Below, one piece after another: positions 25,617 through 33,913 of a stretch of 33,913 nucleotides of DNA. The stretch is from positions 1 through 33,913 of the forward strand of contig PWJA01000109.1 of NCBI GenBank assembly GCA_003560975.1, read 5' to 3'. This stretch comes from Gammaproteobacteria bacterium (GTDB taxonomy: Bacteria; Pseudomonadota; Gammaproteobacteria; Xanthomonadales; Wenzhouxiangellaceae). The number at the start of each line of letters is the position of its first letter. Positions within the stretch are counted from its first letter, which is position 1. The position numbers were made by a program, and so were the translations under genes. The notes under the pieces are model-generated. The model had not been told where the DNA came from. It saw nothing but the letters and a program-made list of their open reading frames with translations, and made no database searches.

Positions 25617-25674
25617 GCTCAAGCGACCGGCACGCGTTCGAAATGGCGAGACCCGCCAGCCCTGGCAAACGGCA

Positions 25675-26544
25675 TCAAGGCGCCATGACCACCAGGCCGG
25701 CCGCCTCGGCGGTGTTCTGCATGAGCGTTGCGACCGTCATCGGGCCGACCCCGCCCGGCACCGGGGTGATCCAGGCTGCCCGCCTGGCACAGGCCTCGAA
25801 GTCCAGGTCTCCCCGAATGCGCCCGTGGGCGTCACGGGTGATACCGATATCCACAACGATTGCGTCGCGGGCAATCCAGTCGGCCTGGACGATATCGGGC
25901 TTGCCGACCGCCACGCAAACCACCTCGGCCATCTCGACATGTTTTTTCAGGTTTCGGGTGAAGCGGTGAGCGACGTTGACCGTTGCCCCGGCCAGGAGCA
26001 TCTCGAGCGCCAGCGGCCGACCTACGATATTGGATGCCCCGACCACGAGTACGTCCCGCCCCTTGACGTCGATACCTTTGGCCCGCAGCAAGGTCATGAC
26101 CCCGCGCGGGGTGCAGGGTCGCAGGCCAGGATCGCGCAGCGTCAGCCTTCCGACGTTGACCGGATGGAAACCGTCCACGTCCTTGGACGGGGAAATCCGG
26201 GCCGTCACCGCCTTTTCATCCAGGTGACCGGGCAGGGGCAACTGAACCAGGATGCCGTCAATTTCCGGATCCTCGTTCAGGGAGTCGAGCAGGGCCAGCA
26301 ATTCCCCTCGGCCGACGCCGTGCTGCAGCGGATAGGAGCGCGAGAGGATGCCGGCGCGCTGGCAGGCCTTGACCTTGTTTCCGACATACACCCTGGATGC
26401 GGGATCGTCACCGACCAGTACGACCGCCAGGCCCGGAGGTCGACCGCCGCGCTCCACGTGACTGCCCACGGCAGCGGCGACGTTGGCGATCAAGCGATCG
26501 GCCACGCTGCGTCCGTCCAGAATCCTTGCGCCTGCATCGTTCAT
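25675..26544 (-). CDS. folD: Methylenetetrahydrofolate dehydrogenase/cyclohydrolase
   Basis: A bifunctional cytosolic enzyme interconverting methylene- and formyl-tetrahydrofolate. Conserved features are YVGNK (Tyr53 and Lys57 of the catalytic YxxxK), VQLPLPGHLDE, PCTPRGVM, the NADP-binding GASNIVGRPLALEML, and the C-terminal PGGVGPMTVATLM. The start at ATG 26544 gives 289 residues, near the usual 285; a GTG three codons upstream is an alternative. It is divergent from the glutathione peroxidase gene across 64 bases and precedes the TRAP-like pair. Confidence 0.95.
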   Translation of the reverse strand: MNDAGARILDGRSVADRLIANVAAAVGSHVERGGRPPGLAVVLVGDDPASRVYVGNKVKACQRAGILSRSYPLQHGVGRGELLALLDSLNEDPEIDGILVQLPLPGHLDEKAVTARISPSKDVDGFHPVNVGRLTLRDPGLRPCTPRGVMTLLRAKGIDVKGRDVLVVGASNIVGRPLALEMLLAGATVNVAHRFTRNLKKHVEMAEVVCVAVGKPDIVQADWIARDAIVVDIGITRDAHGRIRGDLDFEACARRAAWITPVPGGVGPMTVATLMQNTAEAAGLVVMAP

Positions 26545-26608
26545 GTCGTCCACATTCTAGCCGCTACAGGTTAGGATGGCGGAGGGAACCACGCTCCGGG
26601 AGATGGTC

Positions 26609-27097
26609 ATGAACCTGTTCGAATATTCCTTCGCCGCACTCGGCGGTGGCGCGCTCTCGATGGAGCGCTTTCGCAACCAGCCGATTCTGCTGGTCAATAC
26701 CGCATCCGAATGCGGATTTACCCCCCAGTACAAGCAGCTGCAGGCCATTTACAACGACTACAGGCAGTCGGGCCTGGTGGTCGTGGGCATTCCCTGCAAC
26801 GACTTCGGCGAGCAGGAGCCGGGCGACGACGAGGAGATTGCCCGTTTTACGCGCGAGGAATACAGCATCACTTTCCCCATGACCAGCAAGTATTCCGTCA
26901 TCGGTCCGCAATCGCACCCGCTGTTCAAGACCATGGCCGAAGAGTTCGGCGGCGACGTTCTGCCGCGCTGGAATTTCCACAAATACCTTTTCAGCCGCAA
27001 AGGCCAGCTGGTCGAACACTGGCCGTCCAAGGTACCGCCCGACGACCCGGCCGTGACCCATCAGATCACGCGCAACCTGCAGTCCTGGTCGCTCTGA
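26609..27097 (+). CDS. Glutathione peroxidase-family thiol peroxidase
   Basis: A 162-residue thioredoxin-fold peroxidase that reduces hydroperoxides. The peroxidatic Cys35 is in VNTASECGFTPQY; Gln69 (FGEQEPG) and Trp121-Asn122 (RWNFHKYLF) complete the catalytic set. PCNDFG replaces the usual PCNQFG. Start 26609 is chosen because GGGAG lies about six bases upstream and the family normally begins just before this point; a longer open frame from 26576 is less likely. No clear resolving cysteine is visible beyond the conserved PCN cysteine (Cys63). Whether glutathione or thioredoxin is the donor is unknown. It is a single gene, convergent with der. Confidence 0.92.
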   Translation: MNLFEYSFAALGGGALSMERFRNQPILLVNTASECGFTPQYKQLQAIYNDYRQSGLVVVGIPCNDFGEQEPGDDEEIARFTREEYSITFPMTSKYSVIGPQSHPLFKTMAEEFGGDVLPRWNFHKYLFSRKGQLVEHWPSKVPPDDPAVTHQITRNLQSWSL

Positions 27098-27141
27098 AAT
27101 TCGGAGCGGGCAGATGAAGCGACGGGATCCGGAGGGCGCGT

Positions 27142-28551
27142 TCAGCCCCTGCCCCGCTGGGTGAACTTCTTGAGGCGGCGGCGTTTCTGGATCTGGCGGG
27201 GAGTCAGGGGATTGCGTCGACCCGCGTAGGGGTTGTCGGACTCGCGGAACACCAGACTGATCGAGACCCCGGTCAGGTCGAAAGCGCGTCGAAAACTGTT
27301 GATCAGGTAGCGCTGATACTGTTCGCTCACCTGCCGGGTGCGGCTGCCATGGATGACGATCCGGGTCGGGAAAACGCCTCCGGCATGAGCGTAGCGCAGT
27401 TTCGGCGTTGCCTGTTTTCCGCCCGGCGGCGCGTGCGCCTCGACGGCCGCGCGCAGGGCCCGGGTCAGTTTCGGAGTTGGCAACTCCACCACGGCGCAGC
27501 GGTGGACATGGGTCACCGCATCGATCAGTTCGCCCAGCCCGCTGCCGTGCAGCGCCGAGAGCGTGACCACCGGCGCAAACAAGGCGAAATAGAGTCGATC
27601 CGACGCGGCCTGGAGCAGCGCCTGGCGCTCCTTTTCGGACAATCCATCCCATTTGTTGAGGGCCAGGACCAGTCCGCGTCCGGCCTCGACCACGTGTCCG
27701 GCCAAGCGCGCATCCTGATCCGTAATTCCTTCGACCGCGTCCATCATCAAGACCACAACCTGGGCTTGCTCCATCGCCTGAAGCGCCTTGATCGTGCTGA
27801 ACCGCTCTATTCCCTCGTGGCTTCCGCGCCGTCGTCGAATCCCGGCCGTATCGACCAGATGAAAGCGTTGCCCATCACGCTCGACCTGGGCATGAATCGG
27901 ATCGCGGGTCGTCCCCGGCACCGGGGTGGCCAGGGCCCGCTCGTATCCCAGGAAACGATTGAGCAAGGTCGACTTGCCCGCGTTGGGCCGGCCAATCAGG
28001 GCCAGGTGGATTCCCTCCCCGGAAAACGTCGCACCGGCCGCGACCGGTTCCGGCAACGAGTCGACGACGGCCTGGCCCAGTTGATCGAGACCGCGTCGAT
28101 GGCTGGAAGAAATCAGGCAATACGGGGAAACGCCCAGCTCGAGGTTTTCGGCCAGAACCGCATCGGCGTCCAGGCCGTCGCTTTTGTTGATGGCATGGAT
28201 GATCGGCTTTCCCAGGGCGCGCAGCCAGCCGGTGATTTCGAGATCGGCGGGAACGATGCCGGATCGGGCATCGGTGAGAAGAATCACGACATCGGACTCG
28301 TCGATGGCCATCCGGGTCTGGCGCTCGCGGCCTCTCTCGATTTCGTCGCCCGCCGCCTCCAGCCCGCCCGTGTCAATCAGAATGAGCCGCTGTCCGGCCA
28401 CTTCCGCCCGACCGTAGATCCGGTCGCGCGTCACTCCGGGCATGTCCGCCACCAGGGCATCGCGCGTTCGCGTCAGCGCGTTGAAAAGAGTCGACTTCCC
28501 GACGTTCGGCCGCCCGACGATGGCCACCACGGGCAAGCCGGAGCCGGTCAT
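27142..28551 (-). CDS. der: Ribosome-associated double GTPase Der
   Basis: Essential GTPase for 50S subunit maturation. The 469 residues contain two G domains: GRPNVGKST (13-21) with DTGG and NKSD (122-125), and GRPNAGKST (187-195) with DTAG and NKWD, then a C-terminal KH-like domain with NPLTPRQIQKRRRLKKF at the end. The ATG follows the bamB TAG with no gap. der downstream of bamB is the conserved arrangement. Confidence 0.97.
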   Translation of the reverse strand: MTGSGLPVVAIVGRPNVGKSTLFNALTRTRDALVADMPGVTRDRIYGRAEVAGQRLILIDTGGLEAAGDEIERGRERQTRMAIDESDVVILLTDARSGIVPADLEITGWLRALGKPIIHAINKSDGLDADAVLAENLELGVSPYCLISSSHRRGLDQLGQAVVDSLPEPVAAGATFSGEGIHLALIGRPNAGKSTLLNRFLGYERALATPVPGTTRDPIHAQVERDGQRFHLVDTAGIRRRRGSHEGIERFSTIKALQAMEQAQVVVLMMDAVEGITDQDARLAGHVVEAGRGLVLALNKWDGLSEKERQALLQAASDRLYFALFAPVVTLSALHGSGLGELIDAVTHVHRCAVVELPTPKLTRALRAAVEAHAPPGGKQATPKLRYAHAGGVFPTRIVIHGSRTRQVSEQYQRYLINSFRRAFDLTGVSISLVFRESDNPYAGRRNPLTPRQIQKRRRLKKFTQRGRG

Positions 28552-29718
28552 CTACGAGTCCAGCCGCCAGGCGGTCAGGCCTCCGTCCACATCCAGGACA
28601 TACAGGGTGTTTCCGACCACCAGCGGGGCGTCAGCCGGCGAATTTCGACCAATTCGGCTGCGGGCGGCAAATTCTCCGTTGGCGGTATCGAACCAGTGCA
28701 TGTAGCCGTCCTGATCGACCGTGACCAGGTGCTGGCCGAAAAACACCGGTCGCGTGAGCTGACGGCGCGCCAGACGCTCGTCGCGCCAAACGGTCGAGCC
28801 GTTGCGCCGGTCGACCAGCCAGACCGCGTCGTCCTGGTCTACTGCAGCCAGCAGCGTGCGTTGCAGACTGACCCCCTGGTGCGAGGAGACATCCTTGACC
28901 CAGAGAACGCGACCTCCGTCCAGGGTCAGGCTGGCCATCTGTCCCTTGTAGGTCACCAGGTACAACTCCGAGCCCACGATCACCATGGGCCCGTCGATGT
29001 CCGCCAGGCGATCCAGCTCGGTGCGTCCCTCGGGGACGCTGACTCGCTGTTCCCAGACAATGCTGCCGTCGTTCGCGCGCAGGGCGCTGACCATGCCGTC
29101 GTCGTAGCCAATGAACACCTGGCCGGCTCGTCCCAACGGGTCGCTGGTGCCGCGCAGGGTCAGCAGCGGCACGCTGCGATCATGCACCCAGATTCTGGAG
29201 CCGGTCTGGCGATCGAGCCCGAACACTCTGCCATCGATGCAGCGTACAACGATCACGCCGTCCTGAATCACCGGCAAGGCCAGGATCTCCGAGGAGAGCT
29301 GGGCTCGCCACGCAACCTCCCCGCTTTGTCTGTGCATTACGATCAATTCGCCGTCGAACGTGCCGAAATAAGCATGCTCGGAATCGAGCGTCGGACCGGC
29401 CGAGAAAGGGAAACCGGTGTCGTGGCGACGCAGCTCCCGGCCCGAGTCGGCGTCCACGACGCTGACCCGGCCCCGGTAGTCGGCAACCCAGATTTCCTGC
29501 CGATCGTAGACCGGGGTCAGGCGCGGCTTGCTGTTGCCCAGACCGCGGCCGGTATTCGTCGACCAGAGACGCTCAGGCTGCGCCGTCGGCTCGAAGTCGA
29601 GCAGCGGCGCCGGCCCGTCCTCGACGTCTTCGCGGCCGAACCATCCACCCACGGTCTGGCAACCGGCCAGCGTCAGGGCGAGCCCGAGGGCGATGAAAAT
29701 GCGGATCGCGGCGCTCAC
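28552..29718 (-). CDS. bamB: Outer membrane assembly lipoprotein BamB
   Basis: Part of the BAM complex that inserts beta-barrel proteins. The 388-residue product starts with a signal peptide and lipobox LAGC (Cys20), then a PQQ-type eight-bladed beta-propeller, visible as repeated segments such as GRVSVVDADSGRELRRH, DGELIVMHRQSGEVAW, DGRVFGLDRQTGSRIW and DGGRVLWVKD, and ends GNTLYVLDVDGGLTAWRLDS. The start codon is GTG at 29718, overlapping the yfgM TGA by four bases, with AGGAG upstream. Length and position between yfgM and der match other gammaproteobacteria. Confidence 0.95.
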   Translation of the reverse strand: MSAAIRIFIALGLALTLAGCQTVGGWFGREDVEDGPAPLLDFEPTAQPERLWSTNTGRGLGNSKPRLTPVYDRQEIWVADYRGRVSVVDADSGRELRRHDTGFPFSAGPTLDSEHAYFGTFDGELIVMHRQSGEVAWRAQLSSEILALPVIQDGVIVVRCIDGRVFGLDRQTGSRIWVHDRSVPLLTLRGTSDPLGRAGQVFIGYDDGMVSALRANDGSIVWEQRVSVPEGRTELDRLADIDGPMVIVGSELYLVTYKGQMASLTLDGGRVLWVKDVSSHQGVSLQRTLLAAVDQDDAVWLVDRRNGSTVWRDERLARRQLTRPVFFGQHLVTVDQDGYMHWFDTANGEFAARSRIGRNSPADAPLVVGNTLYVLDVDGGLTAWRLDS

Positions 29719-30368
29719 GAGCGCTCCTGTCCATCCGGGCCGGTTGCATCGATCTTCATTTGCAGCAGGCGTTGGCCCGCCCCGCCGCCTTCGCCCAGTT
29801 CAAGGGCCTCGTGATACGCCAGGCGAGCCTCATCGAGCTGTCCCAGGCCGGTCAGCAGATCTCCCCGAAGTTCGGCCCAGGCCTGGCCAAAACCGGGCGG
29901 CGCCGAGTGATCCTGGATCAGGGCAAGCGCATCGCGCAGGTCGCCCTGGGCCTCGAGAACCCGGGCCAGGCGCAGGCGGGTCACCGGCCAGAGCGTGCTC
30001 ATGCGACGGTCGTCGAGCACGTTTCGATAGAGCCGAGCGGCCGGTTCCAGACGACCGTCGCTTACAAAGGCCGAAGCCAGCGCCAGTTCGGCAAGCCCTA
30101 CGTAGGCGCTGCGCGAAACCTGTTCGCGCATCAGCTCCAGCTGCTCTGCGGCCCGCTCGGTTTGGCCGGCCTCGACTTCGTTCTGAACCACGCTGAAAAA
30201 ATCAGCGGCCAGCAGGCTCTGCGCGGTCTGGTGGTCCTGCCAGTAGCGAAAGCCGAAAATGCCGCCAAAGGCCAGGATCAGCCCCGCGGCGATCGCAGTG
30301 CCATATTCGCGGATCCATTTGCGGACGCGCTCGCCCTGTTCGTGTTCGTCGTACAGCTCAACAGCCAT
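29715..30368 (-). CDS. yfgM: YfgM-like TPR protein, inner membrane
   Basis: The 217-residue protein has a short cytosolic N-terminus (MAVELYDEHEQGERVRKW), one membrane helix (~23-43, GTAIAAGLILAFGGIFGFRYW) and a periplasmic TPR-like region of helical repeats (AAEQLELMREQV, LAELALASAFVSDGRLEPAARLYRNVL). In E. coli YfgM (now also called AncA) associates with PpiD and the Sec translocon. Position between hisS and bamB is conserved. It lies 49 bases after the hisS stop. Confidence 0.92.
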   Translation of the reverse strand: MAVELYDEHEQGERVRKWIREYGTAIAAGLILAFGGIFGFRYWQDHQTAQSLLAADFFSVVQNEVEAGQTERAAEQLELMREQVSRSAYVGLAELALASAFVSDGRLEPAARLYRNVLDDRRMSTLWPVTRLRLARVLEAQGDLRDALALIQDHSAPPGFGQAWAELRGDLLTGLGQLDEARLAYHEALELGEGGGAGQRLLQMKIDATGPDGQERS

Positions 30369-30417
30369 GAGTTCTTTTCCCGGGGATCATGAATCGGTGC
30401 CAGTGGGCAATGGTAAA

Positions 30418-31695
30418 TCAGACGGAGGCCAGTTCGGGCACGAGACGCGCAAGCCGAGCGGGAAGTTCCGCGACGAGCACGCTTTCCTGGGCCCGTTCAC
30501 CGCGCAGGTCCTTGATCTGACAGCGTCCGGACGCGATTTCGTCCGGGCCGAGGATCAGGGCCAGTTCCGCCCCGCTGCGGTCGGCGCGCTTGAACTGCGC
30601 CTTGAAGCTGCCACCGGCCAGTGAACACTCCAGCCTGAGGGCCGGCAGGGCATCGCGCAGATTTTCGGCCAGCCGCAGGGCCTGCTCAGGCTCGGTCTGA
30701 TGGACAAGATAGACCTGCGGATCGCGCCGACGTTCCGTGCCGCTTGCGCGGAGAAGCTCGATCAGCCTTTCCGCACCCAGCGCAAAGCCGATGCCCGGCG
30801 TCGGCTTTCCACCCTGGATTTCGACCAGCCCGTCGTAGCGCCCTCCGGCGCAAACCGTGCCCTGGGCGCCCAGGTCTTCCGTGATCCACTCAAACACGGT
30901 TCGGGAGTAATAGTCCAGTCCGCGCACCAGGCCGGGATTGATCCGATAGCGGATCCCCAGATGATCGAGCATGGTGCAAACCGACTGGAAATGCGCTCTG
31001 GCCGGTTCGGCCAGAACATCCTCGAGCCCCGGCGCGTCGGCCATGATCTGGCGAGTCTCCGGATTCTTGCTGTCGAAGATGCGCAGCGGGTTGCTGTGCA
31101 GGCGACGCTGGCTGTCCGCGTCAAGCCGGGCCGCATGAGGCTCAAGAAACTCGATGAGCTGCGCGCGGTAGCGGCGGCGATCGTCGGGGTCTCCGAGCGT
31201 GTTGATTTCCAGTCGAATGCGTTGACTCAGGCCCAGAACGCGCCAGATTCTCTCTCCCAGAGCGATCATCTCCACGTCCGCCTGGGGCTCGGCCAGCCCG
31301 AAGACCTCGGCCCCGAACTGGTGAAACTGGCGCTGGCGGCCGCGCTGGGGCCGCTCGTGGCGGAACATCGGCCCCTGGTACCAGACTTTCAGTCCCGGCG
31401 TCTGCAGAAGCCCATGCTGAATGGCGGCGCGCACGACCCCGGCCGTCCCCTCCGGTCGCAGACTGAGCAGGTCGCCGTTGCGGTCCTCGAAGGCGTACAT
31501 TTCCTTTTCGACGACATCGGTGGCCTGGCCGATGGCGCGGGTGAAGACTTCCGCCTTTTCCAGGATGGGGATGCGCAGCTGGGCGAACCCGTAGGCGTCG
31601 AAAATCGCGGCCAGCTGTTCGTCCAGCCAACGCCAAATCGGTGTGTCGACGGGCAGGATGTCGTGCATCCCGCGGACGGACTGGATGTTGTTCAT
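30418..31695 (-). CDS. hisS: Histidyl-tRNA synthetase
   Basis: Class II aminoacyl-tRNA synthetase of 425 residues. Motif 2 is YQGPMFRHERPQRGRQRQFHQFG, the histidine-specific GLDYYSRTVFEW and CAGGRYDGLVE follow, motif 3 is GIGFALGAERL, and a C-terminal anticodon-binding domain ends with LRGERAQESVLVAELPARL. The ribosome site is weak. In E. coli and Pseudomonas ispG lies immediately upstream; here the upstream 101-base gap leads straight to rodZ. Confidence 0.97.
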   Translation of the reverse strand: MNNIQSVRGMHDILPVDTPIWRWLDEQLAAIFDAYGFAQLRIPILEKAEVFTRAIGQATDVVEKEMYAFEDRNGDLLSLRPEGTAGVVRAAIQHGLLQTPGLKVWYQGPMFRHERPQRGRQRQFHQFGAEVFGLAEPQADVEMIALGERIWRVLGLSQRIRLEINTLGDPDDRRRYRAQLIEFLEPHAARLDADSQRRLHSNPLRIFDSKNPETRQIMADAPGLEDVLAEPARAHFQSVCTMLDHLGIRYRINPGLVRGLDYYSRTVFEWITEDLGAQGTVCAGGRYDGLVEIQGGKPTPGIGFALGAERLIELLRASGTERRRDPQVYLVHQTEPEQALRLAENLRDALPALRLECSLAGGSFKAQFKRADRSGAELALILGPDEIASGRCQIKDLRGERAQESVLVAELPARLARLVPELASV

Positions 31696-31796
31696 GCTGT
31701 GCTCATCAATGTTGCATTCGTGATCGGAGCCTGCGGCCCCTGGCTGTGACCGCCCGACGCCGGGCCGGCTGCCCGTCGAGAACGAAAAGGAATCCG

Positions 31797-32780
31797 CTAC
31801 TGGCGTCGAACGACGCCGTCGGCCAGAAGCTCGAAGCTGGCTACATCGCCCCGATCCTGGCCCTCGAACTCGATTGCCTGGCCATCGAGGGTCAGCGTGA
31901 TCGCGTTGGCCCGGCCCAGCAAAAGGCGAAAGGGAGCCTCGGCGCTGTACGTCCGCCGTTGTCCGGCCCGCAGCAAATCATATTCAAGCCGCTGGCCGTC
32001 GGCCCCGTACACTTCCAGCCAGCTGTCGTCGAGCAGCTCGATGACCAGATTGGAGCGCGGGTCCGGCGCCGCGGAACCGACCGACTCGTCTGCCAACGCC
32101 GATTCGATGCCGCCGTCTACCGTCGGCTCAACCAGATCGCGCACCGGTCGAATGCTGCTCAAGGGCAGCGCCGAGGCGGTCACCGGGACGGTCACCGGAT
32201 CATTGATCCCGCTATCGGCGACCTGAGCATCGTCAGCACTGCGCGAAGTTTGCTCCGCCGCCGACAGCAAAGGCCGCTCGGTCCGGTCAGCCCGAACGAC
32301 GGACGCTTGTTCGGAGCCGTTTTCGCGGTCCAGCAGATGCCAGCCACCCTGGATGTAAATCCACACGATGGGTGGAATAATCACCGTTGTTACAATGGCA
32401 TATGTGGCAATCTTGAGAAAACGATCGAACTTTGCTGCCCGACGTTGCGCAGGCAAAACGGGCCGCAAGGGGGGCGCCTCTTCCCCTTCGAGCAGAGCCA
32501 TCAACGGCGCCGCGTCCAGGCCCAGGAAGCGCGCATAGTTTCGGACATAACCGCGCCGGTACAAATGCGGATGCCGGTCGAGCGCGCCCTTTTCCAGGTC
32601 CTCGAGAATCATCGGCGAGAGCTTCAGCGCCGCACCAGCTCGCTCGAGTGGAATTCTTCGCTTCAATCTCTGCTCGCGCAGGATCAGGCCCACTTCTTCG
32701 TTGGCGTGTCCTACGGTCAGCTTGAGCTGGCTGGGTTCCTGGTCGGAAATCTCGGTATTCGGTGCTGGTTTATTCGTCAT
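31797..32780 (-). CDS. rodZ: Cytoskeleton-associated protein RodZ
   Basis: Links MreB to the membrane and shapes rod growth. From ATG at 32780 the 327 residues hold a cytosolic helix-turn-helix domain (~25-90, LILREQRLKRRIPLERAGAA and RGYVRNYARFLGLD), a juxtamembrane basic segment, one membrane helix (~122-145, LKIATYAIVTTVIIPPIVWIYIQ), a variable periplasmic linker, and a C-terminal domain (LLDDSWLEVYGADGQRL) of the DUF4115 type. The open frame extends to 32867, but that part lies inside pilF; the chosen start overlaps pilF by only 11 bases. The order pilF-rodZ is as in pseudomonads. Confidence 0.92.
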   Translation of the reverse strand: MTNKPAPNTEISDQEPSQLKLTVGHANEEVGLILREQRLKRRIPLERAGAALKLSPMILEDLEKGALDRHPHLYRRGYVRNYARFLGLDAAPLMALLEGEEAPPLRPVLPAQRRAAKFDRFLKIATYAIVTTVIIPPIVWIYIQGGWHLLDRENGSEQASVVRADRTERPLLSAAEQTSRSADDAQVADSGINDPVTVPVTASALPLSSIRPVRDLVEPTVDGGIESALADESVGSAAPDPRSNLVIELLDDSWLEVYGADGQRLEYDLLRAGQRRTYSAEAPFRLLLGRANAITLTLDGQAIEFEGQDRGDVASFELLADGVVRRQ

Positions 32781-33558
32781 CTCGGCGGAGACTCCGTAGT
32801 TCTCTTGCCTGAGTGGAATTCGGGAATCGTGTTTCCAGGCGGCTTGCATACCGCTCTGCTTGTTCATGATTGCCTATGCGGGTTTCGACCTGAAAGCCGA
32901 GCATCAAACTGACCTCATCGCTCTCGGCCACGCTCTCGAAGCGCTGGAGAAAGGCCCGGGCTCGGAAGGCGTCGTCGAGCTGCAGGTACAGCTCGGCAAG
33001 CTGAAACAGCGCGTCGGAATAGCCGGGGTCGAGTTCGAGCGCTTCGCGCAGCAGTTCTTCGGCCTGATCCATTCGGCCGTTGCGCCGGGCGCAGGCGCCG
33101 GCGTTGGTGAAGGCGACCTCGGGGGTCTGGTAGAACGGATCGGCGAAGGCGCGCTCGAAATGCACCTGGGCGGCATCGAAGTCGCCCTGGCGACACAAAA
33201 AGACCGCGTACGCGTTCTGAGTTGCGCCATCGTTGGGCGCCAGTCGTGAGGCCTGGCGATAGTGTTGGCCGGCGCTGCGCGCGTTGCCCAGCCGCTCGTG
33301 GATCAGCCCCAGGGTCAAGTGTGCCGGGGTGTGCTGGGGATCGTGACGAAGGGCGGTTTCAAGCTTTTCCATGGCGATTTGCATTTGCCCGCGTTCCAGG
33401 TATCCCAGACCCAGACGGGTATTGACCTCGGCGGCTCGGACCGGACTGATCCGGTCGACACCGGCACGGGCGTGGGTGTCCGCTTCCGGGACCGTCGCGC
33501 AGCCGACCACCAAGGCGCCGACCAGGACCAGGACGAGGGCCCGAAACTCCTGCCTCAT
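32770..33558 (-). CDS. pilF: Type IV pilus biogenesis lipoprotein PilF/PilW
   Basis: A 262-residue outer-membrane lipoprotein: signal peptide with lipobox VVGC (Cys20), then about six tetratricopeptide repeats ([60 protein letters not shown], and others). In Pseudomonas PilF helps assemble the PilQ secretin. It overlaps rlmN upstream by four bases and rodZ downstream by 11. No other core pilus gene is in the window apart from pilZ. Confidence 0.93.
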   Translation of the reverse strand: MRQEFRALVLVLVGALVVGCATVPEADTHARAGVDRISPVRAAEVNTRLGLGYLERGQMQIAMEKLETALRHDPQHTPAHLTLGLIHERLGNARSAGQHYRQASRLAPNDGATQNAYAVFLCRQGDFDAAQVHFERAFADPFYQTPEVAFTNAGACARRNGRMDQAEELLREALELDPGYSDALFQLAELYLQLDDAFRARAFLQRFESVAESDEVSLMLGFQVETRIGNHEQAERYASRLETRFPNSTQARELRSLRRDDE

Positions 33559-33913
33559 GCGTTCACGGCCTGCCTGGCGAGCTGCTCCTGGACCACTCTC
33601 CGGCGCTCGCTCGGGCTGAGCAGCCTGCCGACCAGCTGTCCGCAGGCGGCATCGATGTCGTCGCCACGAGTCTTGCGGACCGTGGTGATGATGCCAGCCG
33701 CCCGGGTGACTTTCTGAAACTCGTAAATGGCCTCATCGTCGGACGGCCGAAACGGCGTGCCCGGGAATGGGTTGAACGGGATCAGGTTGAGCTTGCAGGG
33801 CAGCCCGTTGAGCAGGCGAACGACGCCGCGGGCGTGGCGCCGCTCATCGTTGACCCCGTCGATCATGGTGTATTCAAAGGTGATCGAACGGCGGTGGTGC
33901 CGGGCGGTGAAGC
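33555..33913 (-). CDS. rlmN: 23S rRNA/tRNA adenine-C2 methyltransferase, C-terminal part only
   Basis: The frame is open to the right edge, so the N-terminal two-thirds with the radical-SAM CxxxCxxC motif is outside the window. The visible ~118 residues match the RlmN end: [33 protein letters not shown] and the [20 protein letters not shown]-type segment (here [18 protein letters not shown]) with the catalytic methyl-carrying cysteine. RlmN methylates A2503 of 23S rRNA and A37 of some tRNAs. Its TGA overlaps the pilF ATG by four bases. Confidence 0.95.
   Translation of the reverse strand, partial: FTARHHRRSITFEYTMIDGVNDERRHARGVVRLLNGLPCKLNLIPFNPFPGTPFRPSDDEAIYEFQKVTRAAGIITTVRKTRGDDIDAACGQLVGRLLSPSERRRVVQEQLARQAVNA

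Noticed and set aside
27349-29814. Plus-strand open frame of 821 codons
   Set aside because: Antisense to der and bamB, both secure genes.

Overview
The window is GC-rich, tightly packed chromosomal DNA from a gammaproteobacterium. The evidence is the gene order yceD-rpmF-plsX-fabHDG-acpP-fabF-(pabB)-pabC-mltG-tmk-holB-pilZ and the order rlmN-pilF-rodZ-hisS-yfgM-bamB-der. PilZ next to holB and PilF next to RodZ recall pseudomonads and xanthomonads. PabB carries the PIAGT active-site motif, as in the Stenotrophomonas enzyme. A lineage near Xanthomonadales/Wenzhouxiangella-like bacteria is therefore my inference; genus cannot be decided from the sequence alone. I see no rRNA, tRNA, CRISPR array, insertion sequence or prophage gene. 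No gene-free stretch exceeds 300 bases; the longest is the divergent gap of about 200 bases at 5377-5576.

Layout, left to right. (1) 1-5376, minus strand: the start of a large Lhr-type helicase that runs off the left edge, a small lipoprotein, and a GCS2-type carboxylate-amine ligase fused to two CBS domains. (2) 5577-7262, plus: fadD, ending tail to tail with dinB (7281-8339, minus). (3) 8409-19722, minus: one long housekeeping array from yceD to pilZ. It holds rRNA accumulation and L32, then phospholipid and fatty acid synthesis (plsX, fabH, fabD, fabG, acpP, fabF), folate precursor synthesis (pabB, pabC), then mltG, tmk, holB and pilZ. Most junctions from pabB to holB are 4-base stop/start overlaps or direct abutments. 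(4) 19780-23910, plus: maf/yceF, then the beta-oxidation pair fadJ-fadI, with FadI carrying an unusual lysine-rich tail. (5) 23914-26544, minus: folD followed by a two-gene TRAP-like membrane pair with no substrate-binding protein. (6) 26609-27097, plus: glutathione peroxidase. (7) 27142-33913, minus: rlmN (cut by the right edge), pilF, rodZ, hisS, yfgM, bamB, der.

Fatty acid metabolism dominates: activation (FadD), beta-oxidation (FadJ/FadI) and synthesis (fab cluster plus PlsX) lie within 18 kb. PabB/PabC and FolD are folate-linked. YfgM, BamB and Der form the usual envelope and ribosome assembly block. The least explained elements are the CBS-ligase fusion, the degenerate TRAP-like pair, the FadI tail, the absence of ispG between rodZ and hisS, and two possible RNA structures inside the fab operon.
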